A stretch of DNA of 64,000 nt from contig DOPM01000020.1 in the NCBI GenBank assembly GCA_003513495.1, forward strand, positions 226,575 through 290,574. Direction: 5' to 3'. The stretch comes from Desulfosporosinus sp. Its GTDB lineage: Bacteria > Bacillota > Desulfitobacteriia > Desulfitobacteriales > Desulfitobacteriaceae. The translations under genes were made by a program, and so were the position numbers. This document shows, piece after piece, positions 26,621 to 35,602 of the stretch. The notes beneath the pieces are model-generated. The model was not told the DNA's origin. It made no database searches and saw only the letters and a list, made by a program, of their open reading frames with translations. The number at the start of each line of letters is the position of its first letter. Position 1 is the first letter of the stretch.

Positions 26621-26626
26621 CTAATT

Positions 26627-27115
26627 TTACCCCTTTCCTATCTCAAGTGCTTTAGCCAACATTGACTTACTGACATTAAGAGCCGTCACATTCGCTTCAT
26701 AGGCTCGCGAGGCTGTCATCATATCCACCATTTCCGTCACAATATTTACATTGGGTTGGCGGACATATCCTTCTGGTAAGCCGAGTTCTGCTACTTTAGC
26801 CGCATCCGGAGAATCCGGGTTATACTCCAGCCGAAAGGGTTGGGTTACATCGTTCTGAATGCTCGCCACATGTACCCCATTCCCTACCTTCCCGATACCC
26901 ATAGTATCTCCAAGGACTTTAGAAAAGGATGTTTCCGGTGGACGAGGTACAAACACTGCGACCTGTCGGCTATAAGGGATCTGATTTCCCGCTGGAGTTA
27001 ATTCTCCCGTACGAGTAGTATTAATATTAGCAATATTGTTGGCTGTAAGATCCATTCGCAAGCGTTGGGCCGTTAAGCCGGAAGCGCTAATTTCAATCGC
27101 TCCAAAAACCCCCAT
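26627..27115 (-). CDS. flgC: Flagellar basal-body rod protein FlgC
   Basis: 162 residues. It has the FlgC N-terminus IEISASGLTAQRLRMDLTAN followed by NIANINTTRTGELTPAGN, and the C-terminal PNVNIVTEMVDMMTASRAYE and NVTALNVSKSMLAKALEIG. FlgC is a proximal rod protein and normally pairs with an adjacent flgB. Here the gene directly follows cheB with a 3-base gap, and flgB is far away at 920-1315. Confidence 0.96.
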   Translation of the reverse strand: MGVFGAIEISASGLTAQRLRMDLTANNIANINTTRTGELTPAGNQIPYSRQVAVFVPRPPETSFSKVLGDTMGIGKVGNGVHVASIQNDVTQPFRLEYNPDSPDAAKVAELGLPEGYVRQPNVNIVTEMVDMMTASRAYEANVTALNVSKSMLAKALEIGKG

Positions 27116-27118
27116 AGA

Positions 27119-28363
27119 TTATCCCCTCCTCATAACACATTCCACAATTGCTTTTCCGATCTCACCAAGGGGAACCACTCGATCGGCTAAACCAGCATCC
27201 ACGAGAGACTTAGGCATCCCATATACAACACAGGTTTCCTCTGCCTCTGCAATGGCAAACCCCTCTAATTTCTTAAGTTCTTTCATACCCTTAGTACCAT
27301 CACTTCCCATTCCGGTCATGACCACCCCTAGTGTCCCCTTTCCAACTTCCTTCCCTAAAGATAGGAACATGACATCAATTGAAGGATGATAAAGGGTGGG
27401 TATCGGAGCTTCATTTCCAATATTCAGGATCAACTGACCAGACCTCCGCTGAACCTGAAGTTGTTTACCAGCCGGAGCTACATAGACCGTTCCCGCTTTC
27501 AGGGCTTCTCCATGGACTCCTTCCCGTACGTTCAAAGCACACAACCCGTTCAATCGCTGAGCGAGGGGACCTGTAAATCCTGGCGGCATATGCTGAGCGA
27601 CTAACACCGGCACCGGGAAATTCCTTGGAAGTGTGGGCAAAACTGCTTGAAGCGCTGAAGGCCCTCCCGTAGACGTTCCGATAGCCACAATTTCAACCGC
27701 ATGTTTTGGTAACATTCCCACTTTACCCGTACTTACCGCCCTAGATCCAAGTCCCGAACTTTTATTCAAGGACGATTTAGGTGCCACCGCTTTTGAGATT
27801 CCAGCATGAATTCCGGAACCTGTCTTCACCGTTTCGGGAGAAACCGCCGGGGCGGGGGCCGTGATAACCGAGGGGGAAGCCGCAGGGTTCGTGGTGGGGG
27901 AATTCGCTGAAACAGCGGAGAATTCTTTGGGTTTAAGTCGTGCAGGATTAACTAGGGCCGCTGCTTTTACTTTATCAATTAGATCCCGGGAAAAGGCCTG
28001 TAAATCCGCGCCAGGCTTTCCCGACGGTTTGGCTACAACATCAATAGCACCCAAATCAAGAGCTTTCAAGGTAGACTGTGCACCTTCTGTCGTAACAGCA
28101 CTCAAGATGATCACCGAAGTCGGTTGCCAACGCATAATTTCATCCAAGGCCTGGAGCCCATCCATGATCGGCATCTCAACATCCATAGTAACGACATCCG
28201 GACGAAGAGACTGGAGTTTCAGAATCCCTTCCCGCCCATCTTTCGCTGTATCTAAGACCTTAATACCCGGGTCCTGATTGAGAATCTTTTGTAAGGTCAA
28301 GCGCATAAAGGGGGAATCATCAACGATGAGGACCCCGATCTGAGCTCTATGCGCTGACGTCAT
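27119..28363 (-). CDS. cheB: Chemotaxis methylesterase/response regulator CheB
   Basis: 414 residues from the ATG at 28363, which follows GGTGGAG; it overlaps the cheW stop by 17 bases. The receiver domain has Asp61 in VVTMDVEMPIMDG. A Pro/Ala/Ser linker of about 80 residues precedes the methylesterase domain, whose catalytic Ser-His-Asp are visible in AIGTSTGGPSAL, LVAQHMPPGFTG and TGMGSDGTKGM. CheB removes receptor methyl groups and deamidates them. CheR, its counterpart, is at 51949-52737. Confidence 0.96.
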   Translation of the reverse strand: MTSAHRAQIGVLIVDDSPFMRLTLQKILNQDPGIKVLDTAKDGREGILKLQSLRPDVVTMDVEMPIMDGLQALDEIMRWQPTSVIILSAVTTEGAQSTLKALDLGAIDVVAKPSGKPGADLQAFSRDLIDKVKAAALVNPARLKPKEFSAVSANSPTTNPAASPSVITAPAPAVSPETVKTGSGIHAGISKAVAPKSSLNKSSGLGSRAVSTGKVGMLPKHAVEIVAIGTSTGGPSALQAVLPTLPRNFPVPVLVAQHMPPGFTGPLAQRLNGLCALNVREGVHGEALKAGTVYVAPAGKQLQVQRRSGQLILNIGNEAPIPTLYHPSIDVMFLSLGKEVGKGTLGVVMTGMGSDGTKGMKELKKLEGFAIAEAEETCVVYGMPKSLVDAGLADRVVPLGEIGKAIVECVMRRG

Positions 28364-28793
28364 GGCTTGTTTCTCCACCCATGATGTGATCAAGATCCAA
28401 GAGGATAAGCAGACGTTCCCCTATTTTCCCTACTCCGCGAATAAACTGAGAGTCCATCCCCAGGGCAATGGGCGGAGGTGGTTCTATGGCTTCACTGTCA
28501 AGACGCAAGACTTCAGTTACGGCATCCACCCGGACTCCAAAAACCTTAGTTTGGACTTGCAAGACCACAATTCTGCTAAGGTCAGTTTCTTCCACCCGAG
28601 TCATACCAAAACGAGTTCGCAAGCTGATCACAGGAATGACATTCCCTCGCAAATTAATAACACCCTCAATATAATTAGCAGATTTAGGCACCCGAGTTAT
28701 TGGTGGAATACGGATAATCTCCTGGACACGCATAATATCAACACCAAATTCTTCAGACCCTAAGCTAAAGGTCACTAACTGTTCTTCTGCCAT
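28347..28793 (-). CDS. cheW: Chemotaxis coupling protein CheW
   Basis: 148 residues, the standard CheW length. VTFSLGSEEFGVDIMRVQEI, then YIEGVINLRGNVIPVISLRT and IVVLQVQTKVFGVRVD form the double SH3-like fold. CheW bridges receptors and CheA. It lies between cheA and cheB; the gap to cheA is occupied by 300 bases of repeat DNA. Confidence 0.96.
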   Translation of the reverse strand: MAEEQLVTFSLGSEEFGVDIMRVQEIIRIPPITRVPKSANYIEGVINLRGNVIPVISLRTRFGMTRVEETDLSRIVVLQVQTKVFGVRVDAVTEVLRLDSEAIEPPPPIALGMDSQFIRGVGKIGERLLILLDLDHIMGGETSHDVSA

Positions 28794-29093
28794 TTACAAA
28801 ACCCCCCTATTCGTAGTTCGTGGTTCGATGTTCGTGGTTCGAACTGGAATAAAAACTTGTCAGTTTTTAGGAACTTGTTTAAAGTTTCTTTTATAAGTGT
28901 TCGATACTATAGATAAGCGAGTGATGACATTCGAAGATTTTAGTACTTTGTCATTCTTAGTACAGCGAAGAATCTTATTTACCCCTCGGATAAATTGGGA
29001 TAGATTCTTCACTTCGTTCAGAATGATAGACGTTATTATTAAGACGGAAACGTTTCGAACTTCGTTCCTCGAACTTCGTGCTTCGCGCCTTGC
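28794..29093. repeat. 300-bp repeat-filled junction between cheW and cheA
   Basis: No gene is seen. At 28806-28846 the plus strand carries heptad repeats (TTCGTAGTTCGTGGTTCGAT, then GTTCGTGGTTCGAAC). At 28950-29027 lies a copy of the hairpin repeat: TCATTCTTAGTACAGCGAAG faces TAGATTCTTCACTTCGTTCA. At 29047-29092 the complementary heptads return (TTTCGAACTTCGTTCCTCGA). The hairpin repeat is thus nested inside inverted heptad flanks. Confidence 0.7.
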
Positions 29094-31292
29094 CTACGCT
29101 TTTCTTGTGACTAAGACATCTTGGATTAAAGAGCCTATATCGAGAATCAAGGTCACTTTACCATCTCCGAGAATGGTTGCTCCGGCAATTCCAGGGAGAT
29201 TATTGAGAAACTCGCCTAAGGATTTTATGACGACTTCTTGTTGTCCCCGTAACTCATCCACGATAAGCCCTAGAGCTTTATCGCCAAAGCCTACCACGAC
29301 AACATAGACTTCACTGCTTTCAGTTTCCGGCTTGGGAAGATCAAATTTTTCTTGGAGAGAAATCAAAGGTAAGGTATTCCCTCTCAATTGGACCATTGGC
29401 AGCCCACCCACAGTTTTAATATCTTCTCGATTAACCAGAAGAGTCTCTAAAACTGAAGAAAGTGGAACAGCATAAATCTCCTGGCCTACTTCGACAAGAA
29501 GGGCCTGAATAATCGCCAAAGTTAAAGGCAAGCGAATGGTAAAGGTACTTCCTTTCCCTTTGCGCGTTGTAATATCTACCATACCGCCCAGATTATTAAG
29601 GGCTTTTTTCACAACGTCCATGCCAACACCACGACCGGAAATATCCGTCACCACGTCTGCAGTGCTAAAGCCCGGTAAAAAGATGAGATTCGCGATATCC
29701 CGTTCAGATAGTTCTTCTCGTTCCCCGATCAAACCTTTAGAAATGGCTATTTGCCGGATTTTATCGAGATCCAATCCTCCCCCGTCATCCGAGATCAGAA
29801 TTGCTATATGGTTCCCCTCATGGTAGGCATTTAGGGTAATGGTACCAAGTTCAGGCTTACCGGCTGCCCGGCGATCTTCAGGGGATTCGATGCCATGATC
29901 CACTGAGTTTCGAATGAGATGCATTAAGGGATCTCCGATAACTTCAACCACCGTCTTATCCAGTTCTGTATCTTCACCTTTTAAGACAAGATCAATTTCT
30001 TTCCCTGTTTTTTTAGCGAGATCCCGAACTAAACGGGGAAATCGATTAAAGACGGTTCCAATAGCGACCATACGTAACCGCATAACACTCTCTTGAAGAT
30101 CATTCATTAACCGACCCAAGTATACATTGGCTTCATTTAAACTATTGACCATACCATCTGTACTATATTGAGCTTTCAGGTCCAGACCGATCTGTACCAA
30201 ACGGGTCCGGGTAATAACCATTTCCCCAACAAGATTAATGAGATTATCCATTCGGGCGGTATCAACTCGAATCGTATGTACCTGAGTGTTTCCTTCACCA
30301 TTGGCGGTTTCTGCCATAGGCGTTCCAGGAGCTTTAGCTATTCCCTTTGGTTCAAGGGTTGTTTTTTGAGTCACTATAGGTTTGATGACGTTTTCTTCCG
30401 CCCCAACACTTGGAATCACCTTAGGCTCTATCCCTATTTCCGCAACAGGTATTTCCGCTGCACTTTCCTCAAGGTTGGTTTCCACTATCTCTATAACATT
30501 TTGATAGGGATGTACGAAAACATCCTCCAACTCAGAAATTTCCAGAAGCTCCTTCCGAAGCTCTTCTCGCGGCTCATCACAAAGCACGAGCATAAAAAAT
30601 TCCTCAGCATCCCCAACTTCCAGATCCTCGAGACTCGGCAAAAGTTTGATAACTGCGCCCATTCCTTCAACTCGTTGAGTTGCCATGACGGCACGGACTG
30701 CTTTCATGAGAGTATTAGGCCCAAGTTTCACATGTACCTGATAAACCCCACGCCCTAAACTCTGAGCATCAATTACCTTTTCGGATTCGGAGGGTGTTAA
30801 AGCGAAGTCTACGGGAACAAATTCTACCAGGTCTTCTGTTTCTGTCTCAGAGGTTTGAATCATCTCTTCCTTAACGGGTTTATCCCCCTTTAATATTCCT
30901 CTCATAGAGGAGGCTAAATCTTCGAACTCAATGGTAATCTCCTGACGCTGCTCGACCTGAGCCAACATCGCTTTCACTCGATCTGTCACAGCTAATAATG
31001 TATCGATCATTTCCAAGGAAACATCCATTTTTCCCTGGCGCAAATGATCTAATAAATCTTCAGCAGCGTGAGTTAAGGCAACGATTGGCGTAAACCCCAT
31101 GGTCCCAGAAGCTCCCTTTAAACTATGAGCTGAGCGGAAGAGATCGTTAATAAGTCCAATATTCCCTCCCTCTTTCTCTAGTTGTAAGAGTCCAGCCCCC
31201 AGCTTCTCAATCTGTTCTTGGGAATCTAATAGGTAAAAGTCAATGAATTCTCCTAGATCAACTCCCAAATTGTTGTTATCATCTTGACTCAC
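29094..31292 (-). CDS. cheA: Chemotaxis histidine kinase CheA
   Basis: 732 residues. HPt domain with phospho-His56 in LFRSAHSLKGASGTMGF; a P2-like CheY-binding region around 190-280; dimerisation domain; HATPase with LMHLIRNSVDHGIESPEDR, ISDDGGGLDLDKI and GRGVGMDVVKKALNNLGG; and a C-terminal CheW-like domain. It phosphorylates CheY and CheB on receptor command. It heads the long minus-strand operon; the 469-base region upstream must hold its promoter, though no clear one was recognised. Confidence 0.97.
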   Translation of the reverse strand: MSQDDNNNLGVDLGEFIDFYLLDSQEQIEKLGAGLLQLEKEGGNIGLINDLFRSAHSLKGASGTMGFTPIVALTHAAEDLLDHLRQGKMDVSLEMIDTLLAVTDRVKAMLAQVEQRQEITIEFEDLASSMRGILKGDKPVKEEMIQTSETETEDLVEFVPVDFALTPSESEKVIDAQSLGRGVYQVHVKLGPNTLMKAVRAVMATQRVEGMGAVIKLLPSLEDLEVGDAEEFFMLVLCDEPREELRKELLEISELEDVFVHPYQNVIEIVETNLEESAAEIPVAEIGIEPKVIPSVGAEENVIKPIVTQKTTLEPKGIAKAPGTPMAETANGEGNTQVHTIRVDTARMDNLINLVGEMVITRTRLVQIGLDLKAQYSTDGMVNSLNEANVYLGRLMNDLQESVMRLRMVAIGTVFNRFPRLVRDLAKKTGKEIDLVLKGEDTELDKTVVEVIGDPLMHLIRNSVDHGIESPEDRRAAGKPELGTITLNAYHEGNHIAILISDDGGGLDLDKIRQIAISKGLIGEREELSERDIANLIFLPGFSTADVVTDISGRGVGMDVVKKALNNLGGMVDITTRKGKGSTFTIRLPLTLAIIQALLVEVGQEIYAVPLSSVLETLLVNREDIKTVGGLPMVQLRGNTLPLISLQEKFDLPKPETESSEVYVVVVGFGDKALGLIVDELRGQQEVVIKSLGEFLNNLPGIAGATILGDGKVTLILDIGSLIQDVLVTRKA

Positions 31293-31761
31293 GCTTTGCC
31301 CCCCTATCTTTTATCTATTACAAATAACCTGACGCAAGTCACTCTAGAGCTTCCGAATTTTATTTGTCGCATATTGTTATGTATTATGTAAAAAAGGACA
31401 AATTAATCCGATTACTTTGTATTCGCCATATATTTTAGAATTCCTCCAAAGAAGCATATAAACAATATTACTTATATTCTCTTTATCTTAGCACCAAGTC
31501 GCAAAATCGTATATAAGTATTTTCGACAAAATTGCCGAGTTTATTGTGTTAACTGTAAAGATATTCTAATTTACTAGCAAATTGTGCTATGTGACTAACA
31601 ATACACTTAGTAGTGAAGCCTACAAATAGTCGGATTGTCACAATCCACTAGGACCTTTGGGCAAAAAAACAAAACAGGAGGCAAAAAATTGCTTCCTGTT
31701 TGTTTTATACGTTAAAACAACAAATGTATTATCTTTATTCCAGATATAACCTCATATTCGA
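31293..31761. other. Intergenic region upstream of cheA
   Basis: 469 bases, AT-rich, without a plausible gene. It should contain the promoter of the cheA operon, but no convincing sigma-A or sigma-28 match was found by eye. It also contains the flaG terminator at 31664-31706. Poly-A/T stretches near 31381-31400 are unassigned. Confidence 0.5.
31664..31706 (-). terminator. Rho-independent terminator after flaG
   Basis: On the minus strand AAACAGGAAGCAA and TTGCCTCCTGTTT form a stem with one mismatch, followed by TGTTTTTTTG. It lies 55 bases after flaG and ends the fliD-fliS-fliT-flaG unit. Confidence 0.85.
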
Positions 31762-32130
31762 TCACACAAGTTCATCGAACAATATGCCTGCCACTTGAGT
31801 GAAAGAACCTAAAATATCTAAAACCCGTTTAGGCGTAATTTCGTCTAATACCTCGCCGCTTGGCTGATCAATAATCTTAACCATGAAGCGTTCAGGTTCT
31901 TCATGAACATGAAACTCTAAGCGTTTATCAATAATTCCCATCAGTCGATTGAGCTTTTCCGTCGCCTTTTCCACCTGCTCACGTGGAATTTCTTCCCGGG
32001 CAGAGGGTATTTCTCCCTTACGATCGATGACCTTACGCGGTGTTTCCAAGGAACGGTCTAATTTTTGTCCAGCAAAAGCATCCATGGGAATCATGGTGGT
32101 CTGAGTATTCGGTTGAATGGGATTGATCAA
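31762..32130 (-). CDS. flaG: FlaG-family flagellar protein (copy 1)
   Basis: 122 residues. The FlaG domain is in the second half: VEKATEKLNRLMGIIDKRLE, then FHVHEEPERFMVKIID, SGEVLDEITPKRVLDIL and a final AGILFDELV. FlaG proteins influence filament length or assembly and often sit beside fliD. It is the last gene of the fliD-fliS-fliT unit. Two further FlaG-type genes are at 34993-35346 and 39510-39884. Confidence 0.92.
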   Translation of the reverse strand: MINPIQPNTQTTMIPMDAFAGQKLDRSLETPRKVIDRKGEIPSAREEIPREQVEKATEKLNRLMGIIDKRLEFHVHEEPERFMVKIIDQPSGEVLDEITPKRVLDILGSFTQVAGILFDELV

Positions 32131-32154
32131 GATAAATCCCTCCTATATAACCAA

Positions 32155-32490
32155 TTATCGCTGCCAATTCATCCGGCTGACAGTAGTTGTATTTACTGCA
32201 CCATAGGCTTCCGCAACCTGGTGTTGTCGTTTACTTTGACTAAGTAAGATCTGAACATTATCGATAATATATTGATTATCATGGTGAACTTCAGCTAGAA
32301 TCGCCTGTCCCACCGATGAGCCTTTGAATCCCTCATCCTCGACCTGATCAATGGCGGTTTGCAACTGTTCCCGTTGATTCATCAGCTCATTAAAAAGCTC
32401 CATATCCTGCTTAGCTAAAAACTTAGCCATTTCTTTAGTTAAAAACCGATAATCCTGCCACAGAGCTTGGGCTAACTTGTCACCTATCAT
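32155..32490 (-). CDS. FliT-like flagellar chaperone candidate
   Basis: 111 residues from the ATG at 32490, which overlaps the fliS stop as TGATG, so it is translationally coupled. Sequence is predicted to be nearly all helix (LWQDYRFLTKEMAKFLAKQD, then MELFNELMNQREQLQTAIDQ). Position directly after fliS and before flaG, plus the size and helical content, fit FliT, the chaperone for the filament cap FliD. Similarity at the sequence level is weak, so the name stays tentative. Confidence 0.7.
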   Translation of the reverse strand: MIGDKLAQALWQDYRFLTKEMAKFLAKQDMELFNELMNQREQLQTAIDQVEDEGFKGSSVGQAILAEVHHDNQYIIDNVQILLSQSKRQHQVAEAYGAVNTTTVSRMNWQR

Positions 32491-32882
32491 CACTTGCCTA
32501 CTGCCCTGGCTACATGAGTAAGTTTCATGGCCTCTGCCCAAGTATCTCTCATTTCTGTCAACATACTTTTGGCGTTCTGCAACTGTTCTAGATCCTTTTT
32601 GATGTTTCCTTGAATGAGACAGTGTTCAATATATTCATAGAGTTGCGCCCAAGTTTTTGAGAGTTCATAGCTCATATCCAAGGTCTGAACAAACTCTCGT
32701 ACGATGTCCTGCACACGCAGATTAGCATTATGGGATTTTTGGACATCCCCCTGTTCCATGGCCAAAATGCTTTCTGTCAAGAATCTTAAAGCACCATTAT
32801 ATAGTAACAATGTCAACTGTTCCGGTGAAGCAGTCATAACTTGCTGATTTTTATAGGCATCCGCCATCTGAGTATTCATCAT
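32490..32882 (-). CDS. fliS: Flagellin export chaperone FliS
   Basis: 130 residues. ADAYKNQQVMTASPEQLTLL, then LLYNGALRFL and the four-helix pattern with SHNANLRVQDIVREFVQTLD are diagnostic. FliS binds the flagellin C-terminus, keeps it unfolded before export and interacts with FliW in Firmicutes. It lies 21 bases after fliD with AGAGGA-type ribosome site. Confidence 0.95.
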   Translation of the reverse strand: MMNTQMADAYKNQQVMTASPEQLTLLLYNGALRFLTESILAMEQGDVQKSHNANLRVQDIVREFVQTLDMSYELSKTWAQLYEYIEHCLIQGNIKKDLEQLQNAKSMLTEMRDTWAEAMKLTHVARAVGK

Positions 32883-32903
32883 AAAAAATCCTCCTCTATA
32901 TTA

Positions 32904-34721
32904 CTAATAGCTACCTAATTGTTGAGAAAGCCAACTGCTTTGTTGATTCATTCTACTCAGTGCCGTTTCCATGGCATCGAATTGTTTATAATAACGACTT
33001 TCAATATCTTGGAGACGATCGTCCATCCTTATTAGATCAGAATTATACCGTGTAATTAGCTTGGCCAGGCTGCTTTTGGTATCATCATCTGTAGTACTGC
33101 TATAACCACCCACCGTAGCAATCCTATCCATGGACGTTTTAAGTGTTTCATAGAAGCGAACGGCTACCCCTTGATTAGCGCTAGCAGCTCCACTGGTACT
33201 AAAAAGTTTACTTACGATATCTGGATCCTCTTCGAGTGCTTTCTTCAATTTTGTTTCGTCAAGATAAAGCTTGCCGCCTTCAGAATAGTCCCCTGTTGTT
33301 ACACCAATTGACGATAGATTGGTATACTTGCCCGAAAGGCCACTAACCGGTGTAGAAATATCGTTTCTCAATTTATATTGAGTATCTTGTAAAATGGAAT
33401 CATGCCGCAGCATGCCACTTTTGGCCCTTTTCTCCCATTCCGTGATCTCCGAATCCTTCATATCTTTTTTCTGTTCACTAGTTAGAGGCATGAAGTCTGA
33501 GTATTTTTCTTCTTTCAGCTCACTGTTAATTTTTTCCATTATTTCGTTGTAAGAATCGATGAAGGTTTTGACATTGGCAATTACTTTATCATTATCGGAT
33601 GAAACAACGATATTAGCGGAACCTTCCGCCTTTAGTTGATATGTAACTCCCGAAATTGTGAAGCTATTGCTGGCTTGGGTTAGATTCACTCCATCCAAAT
33701 TAAACTGTGCATCTTTTCCCATGGGATTCGGTGTAATCTGAGATATATTGAGCTTTAATTTATCATTTAGAAAGTCGATAGCAGCTTGGTCACTACCGGC
33801 AACACTAAGAGTGCCACTGACTGCCTTAAGCGTGAATAGGCTGCCATCATAGCTCGCATCAGCGTTAACTCCTGCTGAATTAATTTGATTAATTAAGTCA
33901 TTTAATGAATCGCTGCTGTCGATTGTGATATCAGTGGTGGTGGTACCGTTGGTCAGTTTCATCATAAAACTACCCGTCATTCCCAATTGAGCGGAAAGTG
34001 AATCATCTGCATTGGTTACTCCAATGTCAATGCTACTTGTCTGACCAGTAGTATCTAGAGAAGTAACATCGGCAAGTTTCAAGGTTTTATTAATAAAGTC
34101 AAGACCATCAGCGTCAACTGTTTCAGAAAAATCAATTCCTACATTTGCCCCTGACCCGGAAGTATTTATAAAAAAACGATCCAAGGTTGCGTCGTAATTA
34201 GCTTTAATTCCAAGGCCAGCATTATTGATACTGCTTACGAACTCATAAATGCTCTTACTTGTATCAACCTGGATGGTTTTCGAAGTAGTACCGTTTTTAA
34301 GGACAATCTCATACATATCCGCTGCCAAGCCAAACTGAGTACTTAAACTCTCTTTAGTAGCCGACGGAATTGATATACTCCCAGCACTTGTTAACTTAGC
34401 GCCCTCAGCAAGCTGGGTAACATTGATGTCATGGCTGACATTGGCTGCATCTGCATTAGCGGTTGCTGAGACTGTACTTTCAGCAGTCGACGAGATCGTT
34501 TTAGGCATTAACGTACTCTGTAATTTATAATTAAAAGCTGTTGTATTTCGGAAGTCGCGGAGAGTAGAATACATAGTATTATAATCCGCTTTTTTCCACT
34601 CCAACTGAGTTTTCTTCTGCCACATTTTATCATACGAAGCCCGTCGGGCCTTCATCAAATCCTTGACCATTTGGTCTACGTCCATACCAGAACCGCTTAG
34701 TCCATAGGTACGCATTACCAT
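32904..34721 (-). CDS. fliD: Flagellar filament cap protein FliD
   Basis: 605 residues. The N-terminal helix GMDVDQMVKDLMKARRASYD and the C-terminal LITRYNSDLIRMDDRLQDIE followed by YYKQFDAMETALSRMNQQSS are typical FliD. The centre contains repeated beta motifs (LNDLINQINSAGVNADASYD, then FTLKAVSG-type). FliD caps the filament and guides flagellin insertion. AAGGAGGGG lies before the ATG; a sigma-28 promoter is at 34763-34790. Confidence 0.95.
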   Translation of the reverse strand: MVMRTYGLSGSGMDVDQMVKDLMKARRASYDKMWQKKTQLEWKKADYNTMYSTLRDFRNTTAFNYKLQSTLMPKTISSTAESTVSATANADAANVSHDINVTQLAEGAKLTSAGSISIPSATKESLSTQFGLAADMYEIVLKNGTTSKTIQVDTSKSIYEFVSSINNAGLGIKANYDATLDRFFINTSGSGANVGIDFSETVDADGLDFINKTLKLADVTSLDTTGQTSSIDIGVTNADDSLSAQLGMTGSFMMKLTNGTTTTDITIDSSDSLNDLINQINSAGVNADASYDGSLFTLKAVSGTLSVAGSDQAAIDFLNDKLKLNISQITPNPMGKDAQFNLDGVNLTQASNSFTISGVTYQLKAEGSANIVVSSDNDKVIANVKTFIDSYNEIMEKINSELKEEKYSDFMPLTSEQKKDMKDSEITEWEKRAKSGMLRHDSILQDTQYKLRNDISTPVSGLSGKYTNLSSIGVTTGDYSEGGKLYLDETKLKKALEEDPDIVSKLFSTSGAASANQGVAVRFYETLKTSMDRIATVGGYSSTTDDDTKSSLAKLITRYNSDLIRMDDRLQDIESRYYKQFDAMETALSRMNQQSSWLSQQLGSY

Positions 34722-34762
34722 AGAAACCCCTCCTTAGCCGAGAAAATATCTTTCTGTTTATC

Positions 34763-34790
34763 TTATCGAAGGATTTGATTCCATACTTTA
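34763..34790 (-). promoter_or_regulatory. Sigma-28-type promoter of fliD
   Basis: On the minus strand TAAAGTAT, 12 bases, then TTCGATAA, about 42 bases ahead of the fliD start. The -35 element overlaps the perfect inverted repeat at 34786-34814. Confidence 0.75.
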
Positions 34791-34814
34791 GACTTTTATA
34801 TAAAAAGTCTAAAG
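34786..34814. promoter_or_regulatory. Perfect 12-bp inverted repeat over the fliD -35 element
   Basis: CTTTAGACTTTT, five bases ATATA, then AAAAGTCTAAAG, without mismatch. It overlaps the -35 region of the fliD sigma-28 promoter, so it could be an operator; it is also AT-rich enough to be a weak hairpin. Confidence 0.55.
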
Positions 34815-34877
34815 CATATGCCGCTAATGAAGCTTTAGTTTAAGTCTTTTGTAGTTTTTAATTCCTTGAACTGTAAA

Positions 34878-34912
34878 TAAAATAACACCGCAGCATTGGC
34901 GGTATTATTAAT
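34878..34912 (-). terminator. Terminator after the second flaG-like gene
   Basis: AATAACACCGC (34881) and GCGGTATTATT (34899) pair with one mismatch around a 7-base loop; on the minus strand the stem is followed by a T-rich stretch. Confidence 0.65.
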
Positions 34913-34992
34913 TAGTTGGTTATGGTAATGTACATTTCATAATATTAAACTCAAACCTCGTCTTTAATTTACAAATAATTTTGAAACAATAT

Positions 34993-35346
34993 CTAAAGAA
35001 GCTTATTTATTATCCAGCCAATATGGTGTTCCTTTGATTTTTGGGCAATTTGAATTACTGCATTAGGTGGTAATTGAGTGATCAGTCTGCCGGAATCCCC
35101 ATCTACAATTCTAACTTGGTTCCCATTTATACCATCAAAGACCGTAGAGACTTGAATATTCTTTTCAGCTAGTAGTCTCGAAACCTGTCCTAGCGCCGTC
35201 TGAAATGCCTTTTCAGCAACGGCTACTCGCCCTCCCGCGTTCAATTCCTCAGATATCTCCTTTAAAGCTGGTGTGTTGACCCGCTGACGAATAGAAAGTT
35301 CCATATTAATAGGATTGCTAGAAGTAGGTCCAATCATGACAGCCAT
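34993..35346 (-). CDS. FlaG-like flagellar protein (copy 2, divergent)
   Basis: 117 residues. Only the C-terminal part resembles FlaG: NQVRIVDGDSGRLITQLPPN followed by AVIQIAQKSKE, equivalent to the beta hairpin and P-P-x-x segment of FlaG. The N-terminal half, with ELSIRQRVNTPALKEISEEL, is unlike the other two copies. AAGGTGG lies before the ATG. It stands alone between fliD and the metallopeptidase flagellin gene, with terminators on both sides. Function is inferred from family and location only. Confidence 0.7.
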   Translation of the reverse strand: MAVMIGPTSSNPINMELSIRQRVNTPALKEISEELNAGGRVAVAEKAFQTALGQVSRLLAEKNIQVSTVFDGINGNQVRIVDGDSGRLITQLPPNAVIQIAQKSKEHHIGWIINKLL

Positions 35347-35555
35347 CCAAATACCACCTTAACTTCATAAATCAGTTTCTGATTGTATTTTAGCATGACA
35401 CAATTATCTCTGCAATCAATTTTTTCTAATTTATGCCAGTCCTTGATTGAATACCAATAAAACAATGTCTACCTTTACACCCTTTCTAGAAATACTCATA
35501 TAAATTCTTTACACCGATATTAGTATTAACCCACCGTTAATACACAGGTTCGTTA

Positions 35556-35592
35556 TATAAAAAGAGACCCTGAAAGCCAGAGTCTCAATATC
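35556..35592 (-). terminator. Terminator after the metallopeptidase flagellin
   Basis: On the minus strand GAGACTCTG and CAGGGTCTC pair (one G-T) around GCTTT, followed by TTTTTATAT. It begins about 10 bases after the gene's stop codon. Confidence 0.85.
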
Positions 35593-35602
35593 TCATCTGA
35601 AA

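Noticed and set aside
30168..30758. 196-codon plus-strand frame opposite cheA
   Set aside because: cheA on the other strand has full domain support; the antisense frame has no recognisable features.
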